Shown here: positions 36,069-43,355 of the stretch, piece after piece
Position numbering within the stretch: the stretch's first letter is position 1
Layout: each line of letters begins with the position of its first letter
Assembly (NCBI GenBank): GCA_963768165.1
Contig: CAVYHJ010000026.1
Coordinates: 248,001 to 312,000 of the forward strand
DNA: 64,000 bases
Direction: 5' to 3'
Source: CAVYHJ01 sp963768165 [NCBI: uncultured bacterium]
GTDB taxonomy: Bacteria > UBP4 > UBA4092
Position numbers and translations under genes: made by a program
Notes under the pieces: generated by a model
The model's database searches: none
Seen by the model: the letters and a program-made list of their open reading frames with translations, nothing else
Told to the model about the DNA's origin: nothing

Positions 36069-38090
36069 GTGCCTAATTCAAAGAATCTTGATCAGTTATG
36101 TATTAATACTATCCGTATGTTATCAGTGGATGCCATTCAAAAAGCCAATGCCGGTCATCCGGGATTGCCGATGGGATGCGCTGCACTGGCGTATACTCTC
36201 TGGACTCGGCATCTCAAACACAATCCTGCCAATCCCAAATGGGTTGACCGCGACCGCTTTGTGTTATCCGCCGGTCACGGTTCTATGCTTCTTTACAGCC
36301 TTTTGCATTTAACGGGATATGATTTACCGATGTCCGAATTGCAAAATTTCCGCCAATGGGAATCCAAAACTCCCGGTCATCCCGAACATGGCATGACTCC
36401 CGGTGTTGAAACCACCACAGGCCCGTTGGGTCAAGGGTTCGGCAATGGGATAGGGATGGCGATTGCTGAACAGCATCTCGCGGCAATTTTTAATAAACCA
36501 GGACACGACATTGTTAATCATTTTATTTATGGCATCGTTAGCGACGGCGATTTGATGGAAGGAGTTGCTTCAGAAGCGGCGTCCCTTGCGGCACATTTAC
36601 ATCTCGGAAACATTATTTATTTTTATGACAATAATAAAATTACCATTGAAGGCTCTACCGATTTGGCGTTTACGGAAGACCGTGGGAAACGGTTTGAAGC
36701 GTATGGTTGGCATGTTCAATATGTCACCGATGGGAATGATATTGAAGCCATTGATAAGGCAATTCAAAATGCACAGAAGGTTACCGACAAACCTTCCATT
36801 ATTGTTGCCAATACGCACATCGGATTCGGCAGTCCCAATAAACAGGATACCGCAAAAGCCCACGGTTCACCTTTGGGACCGGATGAAGTTAAACTAACCA
36901 AAGAAAATCTCAGCTGGCCCCTGGAACCATCTTTTTTTATACCGGATGAAGCTCTGGCGCATTTTAGAGAAGCCGTAGAATTGGGCAAACAACGGGAATC
37001 TGACTGGAAAAAGAAATTTGACGCCTACTCCAAAGAATATCCTGATTTGGCAAAACAATTCCAGCAATGGATGTCCGGTAATTTACCAGATGGATGGGAT
37101 AAAGATATTCCCAATTTCCCTGCCGACCCCAAAGGATTGGCGACTCGCAAATCGTCAGAAAAAGTCTTGAATGCAATTGCGAAAAATGTGAAAAATTTAA
37201 TGGGAGGTGCTGCAGACCTGGCGGAATCCACATTTACGTTAATTGAAGGAGAGGGCGACTTTGAAGCCGGAGAATACCAAAATCGAAATATGCACTTTGG
37301 TATCCGGGAACACGGCATGGCCGCCGCATTAAACGGCATGGCGTTGCATGGCGGATTAATTCCTTATGGCGCGACCTTCTTGATTTTTACGGACTATTGC
37401 CGTGCCTCTATTCGTTTATCCGCCATCATGGAACAACGTGTTCTTTATATCATGACCCATGACGGAATCGGAGTAGGGGAAGACGGACCCACGCATCAAG
37501 CTGTCGAACATTACATGGCACTCCGTGCGATTCCCCATTTATGGTTTATTCGTCCATGTGATGCCAATGAAGTTGTGTATGCCTATAAAGCGGCGCTGAA
37601 TCGCACCAACGGGCCGACAGTTCTGGCATTAACCCGGCAAAACGTTCCTACCTTTGACCGCACGAAATATGCTTCCGCCGAAGGACTACTAAAAGGCGGA
37701 TATATTTTGGCAGATGCCGACAAAGGTCAGCCGGACATCATTCTTATCGCTACAGGGTCAGAAGTCCAACATGCCATCGGTGCCTATGAGGAATTGAAAA
37801 AGAAAAATATTTCCGCGCGGGTGGTCAGCTTGCCGTGTTGGGAATTGTTTGAAGCACAGTCCAAGGAATATCGTGACAAGGTTCTTCCACCGAACGTAAA
37901 AGCACGCTTAGCGGTGGAAACCGGTGTCACTCTCGGTTGGGAACGATATGTCGGTTTGGAAGGGGATGTCATCGGATTAGACCATTATGGCGCCTCCGCA
38001 CCCACCAATGTGCTGATGAGAAATTTTGGATTTACCACGGAAAATGTTTTAAATCGCGCGTTGAATTTACTCAAAAAATTCTCCCAATAA
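36069..38090 (+). CDS. tkt: Transketolase
   Basis: Transketolase moves two-carbon ketol units between sugar phosphates in the pentose phosphate pathway, with thiamine pyrophosphate. The 673-residue protein starts at a GTG at 36069, seven bases after AGAGGT; a GTG at 36060 overlaps that site. It has [30 protein letters not shown], the TPP/Mg motif [17 protein letters not shown]...NN and the second-domain [17 protein letters not shown]. Length is normal. Its cofactor is the product of the pathway regulated at thiC, but the genes are unlinked. Confidence 0.97.
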   Translation: MPNSKNLDQLCINTIRMLSVDAIQKANAGHPGLPMGCAALAYTLWTRHLKHNPANPKWVDRDRFVLSAGHGSMLLYSLLHLTGYDLPMSELQNFRQWESKTPGHPEHGMTPGVETTTGPLGQGFGNGIGMAIAEQHLAAIFNKPGHDIVNHFIYGIVSDGDLMEGVASEAASLAAHLHLGNIIYFYDNNKITIEGSTDLAFTEDRGKRFEAYGWHVQYVTDGNDIEAIDKAIQNAQKVTDKPSIIVANTHIGFGSPNKQDTAKAHGSPLGPDEVKLTKENLSWPLEPSFFIPDEALAHFREAVELGKQRESDWKKKFDAYSKEYPDLAKQFQQWMSGNLPDGWDKDIPNFPADPKGLATRKSSEKVLNAIAKNVKNLMGGAADLAESTFTLIEGEGDFEAGEYQNRNMHFGIREHGMAAALNGMALHGGLIPYGATFLIFTDYCRASIRLSAIMEQRVLYIMTHDGIGVGEDGPTHQAVEHYMALRAIPHLWFIRPCDANEVVYAYKAALNRTNGPTVLALTRQNVPTFDRTKYASAEGLLKGGYILADADKGQPDIILIATGSEVQHAIGAYEELKKKNISARVVSLPCWELFEAQSKEYRDKVLPPNVKARLAVETGVTLGWERYVGLEGDVIGLDHYGASAPTNVLMRNFGFTTENVLNRALNLLKKFSQ

Positions 38091-38144
38091 TCGTGGAGAA
38101 TGAACTTGAAACTTGAAACTTGGAACTTGAAACTATTTATTTGT

Positions 38145-38180
38145 TTGACATTCCTTGCGATTTGACCTATTGTCAATATA
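38145..38180 (+). promoter_or_regulatory. Promoter with overlapping dyad upstream of the RRM gene
   Basis: TTGACA (38145-38150), a 17-base spacer and TATTGT (38168-38173). The spacer end and -10 are covered by TTGAC-CTATT-GTCAA (38162-38176), followed by TATA. The arrangement TTGACA, 11 bases, TTGACCTAT, then TCAATATA is repeated in the promoter at 39924, so a common regulator is plausible. Confidence 0.55.
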
Positions 38181-38193
38181 GAGAATTGAATTC

Positions 38194-38212
38194 TTTTGCG
38201 AGGTTCGCAAAA
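38194..38212 (+). promoter_or_regulatory. Leader hairpin of the RRM gene
   Basis: TTTTGCGA-GGT-TCGCAAAA is a perfect 8-base stem in the roughly 95-base leader of the RRM mRNA. Cold-responsive RNA-binding protein genes often have structured leaders; a regulatory role here is inference. Confidence 0.4.
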
Positions 38213-38272
38213 CCTTTCCATCACTCGAATTGTTCCAAAACAAACTTCTATCATTTCAAAGGAGAAATGAAA

Positions 38273-38644
38273 ATGGGAAATCGGTTGTATGTCGGTAACC
38301 TGGCATTTTCGGTTACCAAAGAATCATTAACAGAATTATTCAGCAAAGCGGGAGTGGTGACAGATGCCAATGTAATCACCGACCGGATGTCCGGCCAGTC
38401 GCGTGGATTCGGTTTTGTTGAAATGGCAAGTGATGCGGAAGCACAAGCGGCTATTACACAATGTAATGGACAAACCCTCGGTGATCGGCAAATCGTTGTC
38501 AATGAAGCCCGGCCCAGTGCCAAACGTGAAGGCGGTGGTGGTGGCCGTCGGTTCGGCAGTGGTGGCGGAGGCGGTGGACGAAATAAACGTCCGGGTGGTT
38601 TCGGTAACAGTGGTGGGCATAATCGTAATCGAGAAAGATATTAA
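38273..38644 (+). CDS. Glycine-rich RRM RNA-binding protein
   Basis: A 123-residue single-stranded RNA-binding protein. RNP2 is LYVGNL (near residue 5) and RNP1 is RGFGFVEM (near residue 45) in one RRM domain. After it comes a basic Gly-rich tail with GGGGGRRFGSGGGGGG and NKRPGGFG. I start it at the ATG at 38273, eight bases after GGAG; the ATG at 38267 is too close to that site. Such proteins in bacteria act as cold- or stress-induced RNA chaperones. The leader has its own promoter and hairpin, separate from tkt. Confidence 0.93.
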   Translation: MGNRLYVGNLAFSVTKESLTELFSKAGVVTDANVITDRMSGQSRGFGFVEMASDAEAQAAITQCNGQTLGDRQIVVNEARPSAKREGGGGGRRFGSGGGGGGRNKRPGGFGNSGGHNRNRERY

Positions 38645-38650
38645 TCACTT

Positions 38651-38700
38651 CACCTCTCAATTCCCCTTTCCTTATTAAGGAGAGGGGATGGGGGTGAGGT
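38651..38700. repeat. Dispersed palindromic repeat after the RRM gene
   Basis: CACCTCTCAATTCCCCTTTC is followed by CTTATTAAGGAGAGGGGATG and GGGGTGAGGT, a hairpin with CACCTC/GAGGT ends. It is the same family as 24680-24732. It begins six bases after the stop codon and may also end the transcript. Confidence 0.6.
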
Positions 38701-38856
38701 TCGTTCTTACCTGCTTGTAAAATACTCTTTTGTCCTCTTGATTCAAACACTTGGGTAACTCTCTCATCTATAAATTATCGTCCTAAATTAAAATATTTTC
38801 TCCTCATGTCCCATGTTCTCTGCTAGAATGAATTTCATAATTCATAAATTAAACCT

Positions 38857-39201
38857 ATGCCTCAATTTGTCATTCAACAACATTCACAAAATGATACGGT
38901 TCATTATGACCTGATGTTGGAATTCGCAGATATTTTAAAGACATGGCGGATTCCCCAAACTCCTAATTTTCTACCTCAGACTATTGAACAAATCCACGAC
39001 CATCGTAAAATTTATTTGGACTACGAAGGCAATATCTCCGGCAATCGTGGTTCCGTTAAAATCTGGGATAAAGGGGAATATCAAATTTTCCTCTGGTCGC
39101 AAAATTTAGTAGAAATTGAACTGATTGGGGAAAAACTTCATGGCCTTTATCATCTTTCCTTAACGCAATCTCCCTATTGGACATTTTCTTCAGTCAAGTA
39201 A
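38857..39201 (+). CDS. Stand-alone LigD-type 3'-phosphoesterase domain protein
   Basis: A 114-residue protein matching the phosphoesterase domain of the DNA repair enzyme LigD: FVIQQHSQNDTVHYDLMLE supplies the conserved His, His and Asp, then the GNRGSVKIWDKGEY-type strand pair and HGLYHLSL. In LigD this domain trims 3' ends during end joining. Here it stands alone without ligase or polymerase domains and no Ku gene is in the window. It could act in DNA-end or nucleotide processing; the role is uncertain. Confidence 0.8.
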   Translation: MPQFVIQQHSQNDTVHYDLMLEFADILKTWRIPQTPNFLPQTIEQIHDHRKIYLDYEGNISGNRGSVKIWDKGEYQIFLWSQNLVEIELIGEKLHGLYHLSLTQSPYWTFSSVK

Positions 39202-39236
39202 TACGATTTTTCTCCCATGTTTATTTCCTCTTTTTT

Positions 39237-39502
39237 ATGAAAAATGTGACGGATGAATCTACCAAGGCGATTATCCGTTTACGGAATCATGCTTCTCTTG
39301 TGCTTTGGTGCTGCAATAACGAAAATCAAATCCGATAAACTTGATACGGTTTGTGGAACTTTGTAGTGGGGATGGAAATCTTTGGTTTTCCGATAACTAC
39401 TTTGATGTATATCCCGGTGAAACGAAAGAAGTTCATGTTACGAAAAATCAGGATGCACGGATTACGATTCGCAGGTTCAATATTGCAGAAATAACCATTT
39501 AA
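39237..39502 (+). pseudogene. Remnant of a GH2 beta-mannosidase-like glycosidase
   Basis: Frame one from 39237 reads NVTDESTKAIIRLRNHASL then VLWCCNNEN, which is the RLRNHPSxxLWCGNNE region around the acid/base Glu of family 2 beta-mannosidases. It hits a stop at about 39338. In another frame, from about 39323 to 39502, the text reads LIRFVELCSGDGNLWFSDNY, FDVYPGETKEVHV and ends ITIRRFNIAEITI, matching the extreme C-terminus of the same family. The several hundred residues that should lie between, and everything upstream, are missing. The gene has been destroyed by deletion and frameshift. Confidence 0.75.
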
Positions 39503-39570
39503 TCGTTTCCTTCTCCGGTTTCCTATGGCGAAAAGACGTATTAGCCATAGCGTAAGGATAGGGTGGTTGC

Positions 39571-39596
39571 AATGAACGAGATCGGTCTCGTTCATT
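39571..39596. repeat. Short perfect hairpin downstream of the GH2 remnant
   Basis: AATGAACGAGA-TCGG-TCTCGTTCATT has 11-base arms. No T-run follows, so termination is doubtful. Confidence 0.5.
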
Positions 39597-39784
39597 ACAA
39601 AGCAAGTGGTCAGATAGGGGAAAGCATCATTTGGAAAAGTAAGTATTTAGCCGAAAGTTTTCTGTTTAATCATATAGAGTATTGAAATTATTATAATTCG
39701 GACGATTGAAACCTTCAATTTTCTTTGAAATCTGTTAGGTAGTGTTCCTTTTGGTGCATGGGAGAGGGTACGGAGGTAGTTGTG

Positions 39785-39876
39785 GCTAATTCCCCCTTTT
39801 TGAGGTCAACAAATCACGTTTCTTTGGGCTGGTTCGAAGAGTCCAATATTCACTATCAAACCATGGGGGAATTGGC
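39785..39876. repeat. 92-base element with 12-base inverted ends
   Basis: GCTAATTCCCCC near 39786-39796 is complementary to GGGGGAATTGGC (39865-39876) with one mismatch. The enclosed 68 bases contain no reading frame. It is of the size of a small non-coding mobile palindrome or a structured RNA. Confidence 0.4.
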
Positions 39877-39923
39877 ATTTTACTTGAGGTTATAAGAGGT
39901 AGTAGACCGCACTAATTTTTTAC

Positions 39924-39960
39924 TTGACAGGGCATATCAGTTGACCTATACTAAGGTCAA
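39924..39960 (+). promoter_or_regulatory. Promoter with operator-like dyad for the beta-helix protein
   Basis: TTGACA (39924-39929), a 17-base spacer and TATACT (39947-39952). TTGACCT-ATACTA-AGGTCAA (39941-39960) is a perfect 7-base inverted repeat centred on the -10. A repressor bound there would block polymerase. The same architecture occurs at 38145. Confidence 0.65.
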
Positions 39961-40237
39961 TATATTTTTCCTCTTCATTTTTTATCTAGAAGTGGATTTT
40001 ATAATAGAGCGTATAGCGGTATATTTAAAATAACAGTAAAAGAATATTTTAATCTAGTTGTAACATTATGGTAACTTACATTCAACATTATTCAGCTAAC
40101 CTAATTAGGTAAAATAATTTCGGAATGAGTTTATTCTAAATTTTCATATTAAAAATTGAAAGGAGGTGTAAATTTAGTTTATGAAAGTTATTAATGAAAA
40201 TCAATCTAATTTAACAAAAATAAAAGGAGATTTATAT

Positions 40238-41959
40238 ATGATAAAAAAAGTAGTACCAATATTGCTGCTCATCGCAGTAATATCATGTTTTGCAATACCC
40301 AGTGCCTATGCTTCTCTGTTCAGTGTTGCTGGCGGACAAGGTAGTTCTTCCGTAGGAAGCGGCGGAGATTATCCGACCCTTTATGATGCCTCCACAGACT
40401 TTGATCAATATGTACCAGGTATGACCGGTGACTGGACTCTGACGATTCTGAATTCGTTAAACGAATACAGTACCATCGCTTTTGGAAATTTAAGCCATGG
40501 ACATACCTTTACTATGAAACCCGCAACATCCGGTGTAGTCGTCACTCTGAATGGTACAGGAAATGCGATTTTAGGGAATGGACAAAATCCGGGCACCCGG
40601 GGAATTCTACAATTTGGCGCAAGCACGGGTGCATGGCAGGATACACTAGAACTTAACAATAACGTGGATGTCATGACCTCTATGGATAATTTGGTTATTG
40701 ACGGGTCCAGTAACGGTTCCGGCTCCCAAGATTTAACCATTCAAATCCCTATCACCGAGCCAAATGCGTCTGCGGTAGTTACGTTGTATGGAGCTTTCAG
40801 TAACTATACTATTAAAAATGTAGTGTTAAATGATTTTGCATTACCCTTTTCTGAAGCATTTTTCACGGAGAGTCTAGTTGATACTACGGGGATTGCTTCG
40901 GTACCTACCGGGGGAGTGTTTATCAATGACATTTTCAACGGAAGCACAACCTGCGATGGAGTACATATCTCTAACTTTAACCTTTCTTCAGGATTAGGAG
41001 CAGGAACAACTATCAATAGCGCGTATTTCACAGGGTGCACTTTCATCGGGCAAGATGGTTTTGAGGCGACTAATATTGCAAATCTTACCATTACCAATTG
41101 TACCGTTACTGTGACGAATCCGCTCAGTGATAACTTTGCCGTCTATGGCATCGAACACACGAGTGCCAATCTTGCCACTGGATGGACAGTAAACTTACTA
41201 AATAATGTGTTCTCTGAATTATCTTCTGGAGCCAACGCAACCAGTTCTGGTTTTAGAACAATTTATACCAATGCACCGAACGGTACTTATAACATTAGTA
41301 ATAATGTTATCACCGGATTTGTCTTCGCTGGAACGGCCAATGGTAGAGAGTGGATGCAAGGGATTGTTTGTAATTCCTCAACCGCTAATTACAATGTGTA
41401 CCAAAACTCCATTTATATAGCCAGTTGTTTAGGTACAGGTACGACAGTAGGCGCCGACAGTTGTACTGGAATTAGTTTAAGTACTGCAGCAAACTATCCA
41501 GGAACAACCAATGTCGAAAATAACATCGTCGAAGTAGAACAAGCGGGTGGCTCGTGTATTCAACAGCTTAAAGCATATAGCGGTTCGGGAACTGTTACCT
41601 CGAATTACAATGATTTCTTTGCCGGGGCTAACTCTTTTGTTGGGCGGTATGCGGGTACCAGTGAAGCGACTCTTGCCAACTGGCAGACAGCCGCTTCAAA
41701 AGATGCCAGCAGCCAGAATGTAGACCCGACAGCGACCAGTCCTGCGTCTTGGGCATCACCGCAGACGAGCTTGCAGTTCACACCTGCCAACCAATTGGCG
41801 TCGCCTTTGGTGGCGCTTGGTTCGGGTGTAGCTCAAGTTGGTGGTATTACCACGGATATTACCGGCGCGTCTCGAGGCAATCCGACATGGCCAGGAGCGT
41901 ATGATAACGGCGCTTCAGTTCCCGTTGGATTGAGTATTTTCAAGGCAATTGGTGAATAG
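40238..41959 (+). CDS. Exported beta-helix protein
   Basis: A protein of about 573 residues starting at an ATG eight bases after AAAGGAGA. It has a clear signal peptide (IKKVVPILLLIAVISCFA, cleavage near AYA/S). The body is rich in Asn, Thr, Ser and Gly with short repeats such as IANLTITNCTVTV, WTVNLLNNVFSEL and YNISNNVITGFVF, the pattern of a right-handed parallel beta-helix. No catalytic motif is seen. It ends SVPVGLSIFKAIGE, similar to the tail of the next gene. An upstream in-frame ATG (40181) with its own ribosome site would add 19 residues, MKVINENQSNLTKIKGDLY. A terminator follows. Confidence 0.85.
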   Translation: MIKKVVPILLLIAVISCFAIPSAYASLFSVAGGQGSSSVGSGGDYPTLYDASTDFDQYVPGMTGDWTLTILNSLNEYSTIAFGNLSHGHTFTMKPATSGVVVTLNGTGNAILGNGQNPGTRGILQFGASTGAWQDTLELNNNVDVMTSMDNLVIDGSSNGSGSQDLTIQIPITEPNASAVVTLYGAFSNYTIKNVVLNDFALPFSEAFFTESLVDTTGIASVPTGGVFINDIFNGSTTCDGVHISNFNLSSGLGAGTTINSAYFTGCTFIGQDGFEATNIANLTITNCTVTVTNPLSDNFAVYGIEHTSANLATGWTVNLLNNVFSELSSGANATSSGFRTIYTNAPNGTYNISNNVITGFVFAGTANGREWMQGIVCNSSTANYNVYQNSIYIASCLGTGTTVGADSCTGISLSTAANYPGTTNVENNIVEVEQAGGSCIQQLKAYSGSGTVTSNYNDFFAGANSFVGRYAGTSEATLANWQTAASKDASSQNVDPTATSPASWASPQTSLQFTPANQLASPLVALGSGVAQVGGITTDITGASRGNPTWPGAYDNGASVPVGLSIFKAIGE

Positions 41960-41988
41960 TCGTTAATCTAAAATTTAATTGGCTTTTC

Positions 41989-42019
41989 AGAGCGGAATGA
42001 CAACATTCCGCTCTTTTTT
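41989..42019 (+). terminator. Rho-independent terminator after the beta-helix gene
   Basis: AGAGCGGAATG-ACAA-CATTCCGCTCT has a perfect 11-base stem followed by TTTTTT, 29 bases after the stop codon. Confidence 0.9.
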
Positions 42020-42029
42020 ATTCTGAGAT

Positions 42030-42097
42030 ATGCATCGGACATGTGGGCGTTTTTGGAGGTTACCCTCGAGACGTCGAGGTGTGCATTCCCGATGCAT
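42030..42097. repeat. 68-base structured element between the exported-protein genes
   Basis: ATGCATCGG (42030-42038) and CCGATGCAT (42089-42097) close an element containing an inner hairpin CCTCGA-GACG-TCGAGG (42064-42079). Neither strand fits tRNA or attC consensus. It lies after a terminator and 23 bases before the next promoter, so it is not in the leader of either mRNA. It may be a mobile palindrome, a regulator site or a small RNA. Confidence 0.45.
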
Positions 42098-42119
42098 CTT
42101 TAAACATATACTTGTGTAC

Positions 42120-42148
42120 TTGACAAAAGAAATGGATTGAACTAAATT
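42120..42148 (+). promoter_or_regulatory. Probable promoter of the second exported protein
   Basis: TTGACA (42120-42125), a 17-base spacer and TAAATT (42143-42148) sit about 220 bases upstream of the real start codon, again giving a long leader. Confidence 0.45.
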
Positions 42149-42368
42149 ACTGGTGTAAACAGAGGGTAGAAATTCAGTCATTCTAATGGAATAGTTTGAT
42201 TTTTTAAGGTCGTTTGAATCTAAACTATTTATTCTCCTCAAGGGATATCACGCATTCATTTTTCAGCCGGTATTTATTTTTAATGCCATTTTCAAGTGGA
42301 AGGAGGTGTAAATCATATTTATGAATCTCATAAACCATAATCAATTTAATTCAAAAGGAGGTTTTCAA

Positions 42369-43211
42369 ATGAAAAAAGCACTATTTTTAATGGTTGTTTT
42401 ATGTATGGCGATAGGCATTTTCTCTACAGCTAATGCAACACTTGCATGGTATGAAGATTTCAATTACACAGTCGGTGATCTATCAACTAATTCATTAGGA
42501 AATTGGACTACCCATAGTGGTTCAGGTGTTGGTATAACCGTTCTTGGTACACCCAGTGATGCAGGGAATTCTTTGGCTACTTATGGATTAACTTCATCTA
42601 TAAATAACCGTGTTCAAATTGTGAGTAGTCAAGCTCCAGATGAGAACAGAGTCTTTCCCACTCCCTATACTACTAGACCTGGAACAGTTTATGCATCTTT
42701 ATTGGTTAAATTTACTACCGCTCCCGCTGCTATAGCGACGTATTGGGCTCATTTTATTGATGGTCCTCAAAGCGGTAGTTCTTTTGATGGAAAACTTTTC
42801 GCTGTAAGCACTACTGGTGGAAATATAGGATTAAGTGTTTCATGGAACCAAAACGTTCCAATATATTCAGGTCCCACTATCGGCTTGAATCAGACTGCCT
42901 TTATAGTTGAAAGAATAGACATGGTGGCTAACTCCGCCATAGATGTTGATACTGTATCTCTTTGGGTTAACCCAAGTGCAAGTACCTTCGGCCTTACTGA
43001 ACCAGTTGCAGATGTCTCCACTACAGCTGTTCTTGCTGCGAATGTGTCTGCCAATGGCCTTACAAGATTTGCATTAAGAGAATCTAGCTCCGGTGGCAGT
43101 TATGGTACTATTGAAATTGATGAAATCCGCGTGGGTACAACCTGGGCAGATGTGACACCGACTGTGAATGCATTTGTTCCTGTCGAATTATCCAATTTCT
43201 CTGTGAAGTAG
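42369..43211 (+). CDS. Exported lectin-like (concanavalin A/LamG-type) protein
   Basis: A protein of about 280 residues. The ATG at 42369 follows AAAAGGAGG by seven bases. The signal peptide is KKALFLMVVLCMAIGIFSTA. The body begins WYEDFNYTVGDLSTNSLGNW and ends with IEIDEIRVGTTWADVTP, the opening and closing strands of LamG-like jelly-roll domains that bind sugars or act as adhesins; no catalytic residues are evident. The last residues are FVPVELSNFSVK. An upstream in-frame ATG (42321) with a GGAGGTG site would add MNLINHNQFNSKGGFQ, similar to the extension in front of the neighbouring beta-helix gene. A terminator follows 28 bases after the stop. Confidence 0.85.
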   Translation: MKKALFLMVVLCMAIGIFSTANATLAWYEDFNYTVGDLSTNSLGNWTTHSGSGVGITVLGTPSDAGNSLATYGLTSSINNRVQIVSSQAPDENRVFPTPYTTRPGTVYASLLVKFTTAPAAIATYWAHFIDGPQSGSSFDGKLFAVSTTGGNIGLSVSWNQNVPIYSGPTIGLNQTAFIVERIDMVANSAIDVDTVSLWVNPSASTFGLTEPVADVSTTAVLAANVSANGLTRFALRESSSGGSYGTIEIDEIRVGTTWADVTPTVNAFVPVELSNFSVK

Positions 43212-43238
43212 TTAAATTATCTTATAATGGCTTATCAC

Positions 43239-43274
43239 GAGCAGAATGAAGAAATTTATTCTGCTCTTTTTTTT
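43239..43274 (+). terminator. Rho-independent terminator after the LamG-like gene
   Basis: GAGCAGAAT and ATTCTGCTC (9-base stem, 10-base loop) are followed by eight Ts. It resembles the terminator at 41989 in its GAGC(A/G)GAAT stem. Confidence 0.85.
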
Positions 43275-43355
43275 GACTGTATAACCCCACATGACATCAT
43301 TAAGGGTGGGACTTCGAGTGTGAACGCCTACCGGTATGTTTATTATTTTATGGAC

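Larger units (their letters stand above)
39503..40237. other. 735-base gap before the beta-helix protein
   Basis: No gene is supported. The gap holds the hairpin at 39571, the inverted-repeat element at 39785-39876, a promoter at 39924, an AT-rich leader of about 280 bases with the 12-base palindrome ACCTAATTAGGT near 40100, and a first ribosome site and ATG at 40159-40183 in frame with the next gene. Confidence 0.6.

Noticed and set aside
39326-39595. 89-codon minus-strand frame
   Set aside because: It is antisense to the beta-mannosidase remnant, whose plus-strand frames have clear family similarity.
39826-39850. T-arm-like sequence (GGTTCGAAG) suggesting a tRNA
   Set aside because: The loop is nine bases, and no acceptor, D or anticodon arm can be folded around it.
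42030-42097. Integron attC site
   Set aside because: The size and folding are suggestive but the required core site sequences (RYYYAAC / GTTRRRY) are not at the ends.
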